A stretch of 5,891 nt of DNA, from positions 1 through 5,891 of the forward strand of contig CAMJDE010000127.1 in assembly GCA_946404295.1 (NCBI GenBank). Direction: 5' to 3'. This DNA is from an uncultured Clostridia bacterium. Its GTDB lineage: Bacteria; Bacillota; Clostridia; Oscillospirales; CAG-272. How positions within the stretch are numbered: the first letter of the stretch is position 1; every line of letters begins with the position of its first letter. The notes beneath the pieces are model-generated. The model was not told the DNA's origin. It saw nothing but the letters and a program-made list of their open reading frames with translations, and did no database searches. A program made the position numbers and the translations under genes. Shown one piece after another: positions 1-3,424 of this stretch.

Positions 1-957
1 CGCGGCGTCCGGCACGATCAGAGTGACGAGCAGTGTGACCAGAATGGGGAAGATCACGCGTTCGACGCGCGAGACCTTGCGCGGATTCTCCATCACGATC
101 GCGCGTTCCTTCTTGGTCGTCAGCAGTTTCATGAACGGCGGCTGGATCAGGGGGATCAGCGCCATATAACTGTACGCCGCGATCGCGATCGCCCCGAGCA
201 GTTCGGGCGCGAGTTGCTTGGTCACGAGGATCGCGGTCGGACCGTCGGCGCCGCCGATGATCCCGATCGCGCCCGCCTGCATCGGCGAGAAGCCGAGGAA
301 GAGCGCGGCGAAGAAGGCGGCGAACACGCCGAACTGCGCCGCGGCGCCGAGCACCAAACTCTTCGGATTGGCGATCAGGGGAGAGAAGTCGGTCATCGCC
401 CCGACGCCCATAAAGATCAGGGCGGGGTAGATCCCGAGTTTCACGCCGAGGTAGAGGATATCGACAAGCCCCCCGTTGTTAAAGACCTCTTTTACCATCA
501 CCGACATCCTGACGTGCAGCGCCAGATCCTCGGAGAGGGTGGCGACGTCGGAAAGCGGCGACGCGCGGAAGGCGTCGACGAACGCTTGCGCGTCGGCGAT
601 CCCGTGGAACTTCATACTTGCCGCGTCGAACAACTCGGCAAAACTCTCGTAGGTCGCTCCCGGCTCGATCAATCCCTGCGCCGCGAGAAACTCTTTCAGT
701 TTATCGGCAAACAGCGCGCCGTCGCCGCCGAAATAATGCTCGTCGAAGAAGAAATCGAGGTGCATCAGGTTGGCGGACGGAAGGTTGGCGAGCAGCATAC
801 CGAACGCGATGGGAAGCAGGAGCAGCGGCTCGAACTTCCGGACGATCGCAAAATACGCGAGCGTAAATACGATCAGATACATAACGATCGTCTTCCAGGT
901 GATCCCGGCAAAGCCGGTCCCGCGGAAGAACTGACCGAACGCTTCGATAATGTTCAT
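1..957 (-). CDS. Sodium-translocating decarboxylase, beta subunit (OadB/MmdB/GcdB family), 3' end cut by window
   Basis: This integral membrane subunit decarboxylates carboxybiotin on the carrier protein and couples that to Na+ export. ATG at 957 begins MNIIEAFGQFF; 319 residues are visible and the frame is still open at base 1, so the C-terminal half of the membrane domain, including further family ion-site residues, lies outside. Visible hallmarks: the first helix followed by RKFEPLLLLPIAFGMLLANLP (about residues 40-60), the block LGVKLGIYPALIFMGVGAMTDF (170-191), GIIGGADGPTAI (232-243) with Asp238 matching the essential Na+-site aspartate of the family, and AAYSYMALIPLIQPP followed by the KLLTTKKER segment. 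Between the second helix and the LGVKLG block there is a long hydrophilic stretch (about residues 64-160), longer than in compact family members. The start has only a weak upstream GGGGG (968-972), and the gene begins 22 bases after the biotin-carrier stop, suggesting translational coupling. Family assignment is very secure; the substrate of the complex is not decided by this subunit. Confidence 0.96.
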   Translation of the reverse strand, partial: MNIIEAFGQFFRGTGFAGITWKTIVMYLIVFTLAYFAIVRKFEPLLLLPIAFGMLLANLPSANLMHLDFFFDEHYFGGDGALFADKLKEFLAAQGLIEPGATYESFAELFDAASMKFHGIADAQAFVDAFRASPLSDVATLSEDLALHVRMSVMVKEVFNNGGLVDILYLGVKLGIYPALIFMGVGAMTDFSPLIANPKSLVLGAAAQFGVFAAFFAALFLGFSPMQAGAIGIIGGADGPTAILVTKQLAPELLGAIAIAAYSYMALIPLIQPPFMKLLTTKKERAIVMENPRKVSRVERVIFPILVTLLVTLIVPDAA

Positions 958-979
958 TCGGTAAAAACCCCCGACGAAA

Positions 980-1342
980 TCAGTTCAGCGAGAGGAGCAA
1001 ATCGCCCGCCTGCACCGACGAGCCCTTGTTCACCGAGATCGACGCGATCACGCCGTCGCGCGGCGCCGGGATCTCGTTTTCCATCTTCATCGCCTCGAGC
1101 AGGACGACCGTCTCGCCCTTCTTCACCGCCTGACCGACGGCGACCTTCACGGCAAGCACCGTGCCGGGCATCGGGGCGGTTACTTTCTCGGCTCCCGCGG
1201 GAGCGGAAGCGGCGGGAGCGGGGGCGGGAGCGGCTTTCGCCGGCGCGGGCGAAACGGGAGCGGCGGGCGCTGCGGCTGCGCCGGTCTCCTCGACCGAGAC
1301 TTCGTAGGTTTTTCCGTTGACGGTGATCCGATAGTTCTTCAT
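980..1342 (-). CDS. Biotin carboxyl carrier protein of the sodium-pumping decarboxylase (MmdC/GcdC-like)
   Basis: A 120-residue carrier that shuttles CO2, bound to biotin, from the carboxyltransferase to the membrane beta subunit. The first about 20 residues (MKNYRITVNGKTYEVSVEE) are the short N-terminal strand region typical of these carriers. Residues 21-51 form a flexible Ala/Pro linker, usual for swinging-arm proteins. The biotinyl domain follows at 52-120, opening with APMPGTV (56-62), carrying the biotinylation motif EAMKMEN with Lys86 as the predicted biotin-accepting residue, and ending in the GD-LLLSLN strand. The ATG at 1342 follows an AAAGGA ribosome site with about 9 bases of spacing. 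It lies 39 bases after the gamma-subunit stop and 22 bases before the beta-subunit start. Biotin must be attached by a biotin ligase encoded elsewhere. Length and architecture match the stand-alone carriers of methylmalonyl-CoA and glutaconyl-CoA decarboxylases; in oxaloacetate decarboxylase the domain is usually fused to the alpha chain. Confidence 0.97.
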   Translation of the reverse strand: MKNYRITVNGKTYEVSVEETGAAAAPAAPVSPAPAKAAPAPAPAASAPAGAEKVTAPMPGTVLAVKVAVGQAVKKGETVVLLEAMKMENEIPAPRDGVIASISVNKGSSVQAGDLLLSLN

Positions 1343-1381
1343 TTTATGTGATCCTTTCGTAATAATCGATGATGCCCGGCG

Positions 1382-1717
1382 TCAGATACGCCGGAAGGAA
1401 ACGACGCGGAACGACCCCTCGGGGTTCTCCTCGCTCGCGGCTGCGATCGCCGCCGCCATGACCGCGACAAGTTCGCTCTCGTCGTCGTCCGACGCGGCTG
1501 TCTCGACGTCGGGAACGGCTGCGGGCTTCGGCGCGGGCGCTTTGGTCCGCTTCTTTTCGATCGTCGAAACGACGAGATGGAAGAGTTCAAGCGCGCCCCA
1601 GAGCAGAATAAGCACCGCGAAAACGACGCTCATTCCGATCAGAAGCATCTGTCCCCCGTAGGAGAACTTATCCGCCGCGCTTTCCAGCGGTTTGGTAACG
1701 TCAATTGCCAGAATCAT
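1382..1717 (-). CDS. Sodium pump decarboxylase gamma subunit (OadG/MmdD family)
   Basis: A 111-residue subunit with one membrane helix (about residues 22-43, rich in Leu, Val and Ile and containing LLIGMSVVFAVLILLW) near its N-terminus. A charged, Pro/Ala-rich cytoplasmic tail follows: KKRTKAPAPKPAA at 55-67, an acidic patch SDDDESE at 76-82, an Ala-rich helix ELVAVMAAAIAAA at 82-94, and a basic end SFRVVSFRRI. In the family this subunit anchors and stabilises the complex between the membrane beta subunit and the soluble carboxyltransferase; the acidic-helix/basic-end tail resembles that of Firmicutes members. ATG at 1717 was chosen because a strong GGAGGGG (1724-1730) stands 6 bases upstream and the predicted protein then starts just before the helix. 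A longer open frame extends further upstream but overlaps the carboxyltransferase in another frame and is not credible. The start lies 14 bases after the carboxyltransferase stop, pointing to coupled translation. Small and divergent, so recognition rests on the helix, tail and operon position. Confidence 0.9.
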   Translation of the reverse strand: MILAIDVTKPLESAADKFSYGGQMLLIGMSVVFAVLILLWGALELFHLVVSTIEKKRTKAPAPKPAAVPDVETAASDDDESELVAVMAAAIAAASEENPEGSFRVVSFRRI

Positions 1718-1731
1718 CGCAAACCCCTCCG

Positions 1732-3090
1732 TTACAGCGGTCGGATCGCGCGGGCGGGGGCGTCGACCGTCCCCTTCGCCGAGAGCATCAGGAGCGCCGA
1801 CGCGACGCGGCAGCGAAGTTCGGACGGAGCGATCACGTCGTCGATCTCGCCCGCCTCGGCGGCGGCTTCGGGAGAGGCGATCTTTTCCTTCCACGCGGCT
1901 TCGAGTTCCTCTTTGGTCTTGCCCTCCGCCAGTTCCTTTTCAAAGGCAAAGGCGACGGCGGCGTCGGATTTCAGCGCCCCGATCTCGGCGCCCTCGAGCG
2001 CGTAGGCGACGTCGGCGCCGGTCGCACGAGAGCCGAGCAGGACAAATCCCGCGCCGATCGCCCGACCGAGAACCACCGTCACGGTCGGCACGGTCGCGCC
2101 CGCGTAGGCGAAAGCGAGACGGGCAAGGTCGGTCGAGAAGGGCGCCTTCTCGTTCTCTTTTCCGATCGCCAGCCCCGCGCAGTCGACGAGGGTCACGACC
2201 GGAAGCGAGTAGGCGTCGCAGAGATCGACGAACCGGGCGCAGGTACGCGCCGAAAGAGCGTCGATCTTTCCTTCATTCTTATTCTTATCCGAGAGCACGA
2301 TCCCGCAGCGCACGCCGCCGATCTCCGCAAAGGAGCAGAGGAGCGCCCCGCCCTCCGAGACGGGAAGGGTCTTGCCGTTGTCCGCGACGGCGGAAAGGAT
2401 CGCCGCGGCGTCCTCGGGCAAAACCGAGGGCAGACGGCGGTTGAGATCGTCAAGACACTCCCCGACCCGGACCCCGCACCCCGCGCAGGGAGGCAGGAAA
2501 GAGATCAGCGACCGCACGCGGGCGGCGGCTTCGTCGGCGGAGCAGGAAGCCGAGAGGATCGGCGCCTGCGCGTCGGATTCTCCGGTCAGGGCGGGGTCGT
2601 TCACGTAGAGCGACGCGCCGTCGACGAGAATCGAAAGGTCGAACATCGCGGCGACGGCGGAAAGGGTGCCGGTGCATTTGCCCGCGATCAGGGCGATCTC
2701 GGGGACGATCCCCGACGCGCCCGCGACGGCTTTCAGAATACGGCCGTATGCGGCGAGGGCGGACACGCCCTCAAAAACGCTCGCGCCCACGCTGTCGAAC
2801 ACGCCGACGACGGGAGCCCCGTTCTTCTTCGCGAGGTCGTAGAGCGAAACGATCTTGTCGGCGGTTTTCTGGTCGACGGCGCCCTTCCGGCGCGAAGCGT
2901 CGAACAGGAACGCGCAGGTCAGCTTACCGTCCACGGCGCCGTAGCCCGTGACGACCCCGGCAAGTTCGCCGGCGTCCGAACCCCGCGTGATCCGCGCCCC
3001 CGTCTCGACGAAAGTGCCTTCGTCGAAGAGCGAGACGACGACGTTCCACGCCCCGGTATTCCGACTTCCTTTTTTATTTCCCAAAGCCAA
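1732..3090 (-). CDS. Carboxyltransferase subunit (alpha-like) of a biotin-dependent sodium-pumping acyl-CoA decarboxylase
   Basis: A soluble carboxyltransferase that should move CO2 from an acyl-CoA to carrier biotin. About 450-452 residues, shorter than the roughly 510 of classical MmdA, because the usual N-terminal helical region before the ...LFD..TFVE motif is almost absent. Numbering from the TTG at 3084: SLFDEGTFVE (18-27), GVVTGYGAVDGKL (43-55), the crotonase-like N-domain with NGAPVVGVFDSVGAS (88-102), GVSALAAYG soon after, and a C-domain with DAYSLPVVTLVDCAG, GRAIGAGF (340-347), YALEGAEIG and the closing GEIDDVIAP segment. Two crotonase folds in one chain fit the acetyl/propionyl/methylmalonyl-CoA carboxyltransferase superfamily. 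The N-domain oxyanion loop, normally Ser-Gly-Gly-Ala-Arg, is Ser-Val-Gly-Ala-Ser here. There is no in-frame ATG or GTG near the start; TTG at 3090 or 3084 are the only sensible starts. The open frame continues to 3924 but that part lies in the leader and the divergent ATPase gene. Substrate unknown; methylmalonyl-, malonyl- or glutaconyl-CoA are candidates. Confidence 0.88.
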   Translation of the reverse strand: MALGNKKGSRNTGAWNVVVSLFDEGTFVETGARITRGSDAGELAGVVTGYGAVDGKLTCAFLFDASRRKGAVDQKTADKIVSLYDLAKKNGAPVVGVFDSVGASVFEGVSALAAYGRILKAVAGASGIVPEIALIAGKCTGTLSAVAAMFDLSILVDGASLYVNDPALTGESDAQAPILSASCSADEAAARVRSLISFLPPCAGCGVRVGECLDDLNRRLPSVLPEDAAAILSAVADNGKTLPVSEGGALLCSFAEIGGVRCGIVLSDKNKNEGKIDALSARTCARFVDLCDAYSLPVVTLVDCAGLAIGKENEKAPFSTDLARLAFAYAGATVPTVTVVLGRAIGAGFVLLGSRATGADVAYALEGAEIGALKSDAAVAFAFEKELAEGKTKEELEAAWKEKIASPEAAAEAGEIDDVIAPSELRCRVASALLMLSAKGTVDAPARAIRPL

Positions 3091-3096
3091 GTTCCC

Positions 3097-3116
3097 GATC
3101 TGCGAAAACGCAGATC
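3097..3116 (-). repeat. Perfect inverted repeat (8-bp stem, UUUU loop) between ribosome site and start codon
   Basis: The minus strand reads GATCTGCG, TTTT, CGCAGATC: a perfect 8-bp stem with a 4-base loop. It begins next to the AAGGAG ribosome site and ends 6 bases before the first candidate TTG start of the carboxyltransferase. It has no U-run behind it, so it is not a terminator. The likely role is to shorten the distance between ribosome site and start, or to modulate initiation. It could also be a protein-binding site in the DNA, since the repeat is symmetric. Confidence 0.65.
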
Positions 3117-3127
3117 TCTCCTTCCTT
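3116..3127 (-). promoter_or_regulatory. Shine-Dalgarno sequence of the carboxyltransferase gene
   Basis: On the minus strand this reads AAGGAAGGAGAG, a strong purine-rich ribosome site containing AAGGAG. No ATG, GTG or TTG lies at normal spacing after it. The nearest in-frame starts, TTG at 3090 and 3084, are about 27 and 33 bases away, but an 8-bp hairpin occupies most of that gap. If the hairpin forms, the effective distance to the first TTG is about 7 bases. The motif is seen directly; its role is inferred. Confidence 0.6.
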
Positions 3128-3184
3128 GATCTGTCGATGGTACCCGTTTCCGGGAGGGAAGCCGGGCGGTGCGGCGCCGATCTT

Positions 3185-3208
3185 CGCGCGGCAAAAACCG
3201 TCCGCGCG
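3185..3208. repeat. 7-bp GC-only inverted repeat with 10-base loop
   Basis: CGCGCGG and CCGCGCG flank a 10-base centre that carries an A5/T5 run. It would be the second hairpin of the decarboxylase leader. Because it is all G and C, a chance origin is more likely than for the hairpins at 3229-3247 and 3097-3116. Confidence 0.4.
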
Positions 3209-3228
3209 CCCGACCCGCAAGGCAAGCC

Positions 3229-3247
3229 CCCGGATCTATGATCCGGG
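3229..3247. repeat. Perfect 8-bp inverted repeat with 3-base loop
   Basis: CCCGGATC and GATCCGGG flank a 3-base centre. The repeat lies about 18 bases after the predicted transcription start of the decarboxylase operon, so it would form the first hairpin of the leader RNA. It lacks a following U-run on either strand. It may be a 5'-end stabilising hairpin or a DNA operator. Confidence 0.55.
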
Positions 3248-3260
3248 AAAACCCCAACTT

Positions 3261-3286
3261 CCACCAAATATAATATACCACCAAAT
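3261..3286 (-). repeat. Pair of 9-bp direct repeats bracketing the -10 box (possible operator)
   Basis: The 9-mer ATTTGGTGG occurs twice on the minus strand, at 3286-3278 and 3269-3261, 17 bases apart start to start. The first copy fills the end of the -35/-10 spacer; the second lies between the -10 box and the expected transcription start. A protein bound to both would cover the polymerase melting region, so repression is the natural reading. I do not recognise the motif as the site of any named regulator. The repeat is directly visible; the operator role is inference. Confidence 0.5.
3269..3274 (+). promoter_or_regulatory. Candidate -10 box for the ATPase gene (weak)
   Basis: A perfect TATAAT lies on the plus strand at 3269-3274, overlapping the -10 box of the opposite promoter. 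No TTGACA-like -35 stands 16-18 bases upstream. If used, it would start transcription near 3281 and give a leader of about 140 nt. Two divergent promoters sharing one melting core would exclude one another. It may equally be a by-product of the AT-rich -10 region of the other strand. Confidence 0.25.
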
Positions 3287-3300
3287 CGCAATGATGTCAA
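3272..3300 (-). promoter_or_regulatory. Sigma-70/SigA-type promoter for the decarboxylase operon
   Basis: On the minus strand a perfect -35 box TTGACA (3300-3295) is followed by a 17-base spacer and a -10 box TATATT (3277-3272), one mismatch from TATAAT. Transcription would start near 3265, giving a leader of about 175 nt before the carboxyltransferase. Box quality, ideal spacing and position in the divergent gap make this the best regulatory call in the window. The AT-rich core stands out sharply from the GC-rich surroundings. Confidence 0.82.
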
Positions 3301-3330
3301 GGGGAAAGGCGTGTTTTCGGTCGATTTTTT

Positions 3331-3350
3331 GCGGGTTTTCTCCCGCTTTT
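3331..3350 (+). other. Small terminator-like hairpin upstream of the ATPase gene
   Basis: GCGGG, a 6-base loop, then CCCGC form a 5-bp GC stem followed by TTTT (3347-3350), with TTTTTT also just before it. On the plus strand this resembles a weak intrinsic terminator or attenuator in front of the ATPase; the T-run is short and interrupted by CC. It could dampen transcripts beginning near 3281. It may also be a chance structure. Confidence 0.25.
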
Positions 3351-3361
3351 CCGTTCCCCTG

Positions 3362-3390
3362 TTATGAAGAGGGCGCCGGGCGAATAGAAT
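3362..3390 (+). promoter_or_regulatory. Alternative candidate promoter for the ATPase gene (weak)
   Basis: TTATGA (3362-3367) and TAGAAT (3385-3390) stand 17 bases apart on the plus strand. The -10 has one mismatch to consensus, but the -35 matches only three of six. Transcription would start near 3397, leaving a short leader of about 28 nt before the ATG at 3425. It is listed because the gene needs a promoter and this is one of only two candidates I can see. Confidence 0.3.
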
Positions 3391-3424
3391 GAAGCCGGAT
3401 ACCAAGTGAAAGGCGGGGGAAACG

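Larger units (their letters stand above)
3091..3265 (-). other. Structured 5' leader of the decarboxylase operon
   Basis: The predicted leader of about 175 nt carries four inverted repeats in minus-strand order: 3247-3229 (8-bp stem, 3-base loop), 3208-3185 (7-bp GC stem, 10-base loop containing TTTTT), 3154-3143 (4-bp stem closed by a GAAA tetraloop), and 3116-3097 (8-bp stem, UUUU loop). No hairpin is followed by a U-run, so intrinsic attenuation is not supported. I see no T-box sequence and no riboswitch class that I can recognise, and no convincing leader peptide. A regulatory RNA element acting on translation is possible but unproven. Some of the pairing may simply reflect high GC content. 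Confidence 0.45.

Noticed and set aside
1200..1290. Ala/Pro-coding repetitive stretch in the biotin-carrier gene as a mobile or satellite repeat
   Set aside because: It encodes the ordinary flexible linker of biotin carriers and stays in frame.
214..1320. A 368-codon open frame on the plus strand opposite the beta subunit and biotin carrier
   Set aside because: It crosses two well-supported genes and their gap, and ends in an Arg/Ser/Pro-rich stretch typical of antisense GC-rich reading.
1705..3129. A 474-codon open frame on the plus strand opposite the carboxyltransferase
   Set aside because: Composition is skewed to Arg, Gly and Asp with no motif, and the opposite strand encodes a clear carboxyltransferase.
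3091..3265. T-box, known riboswitch or leader-peptide attenuator
   Set aside because: No T-box consensus, no U-run after any leader hairpin, and no short ORF with a ribosome site were found by eye. A covariance-model search would be needed to exclude rare classes.
2919..3284. A 121-codon minus-strand frame in the leader, beginning with TTG within the promoter
   Set aside because: Its start lies upstream of the predicted transcription start and it runs out of frame into the carboxyltransferase; no ribosome site or domain supports it.
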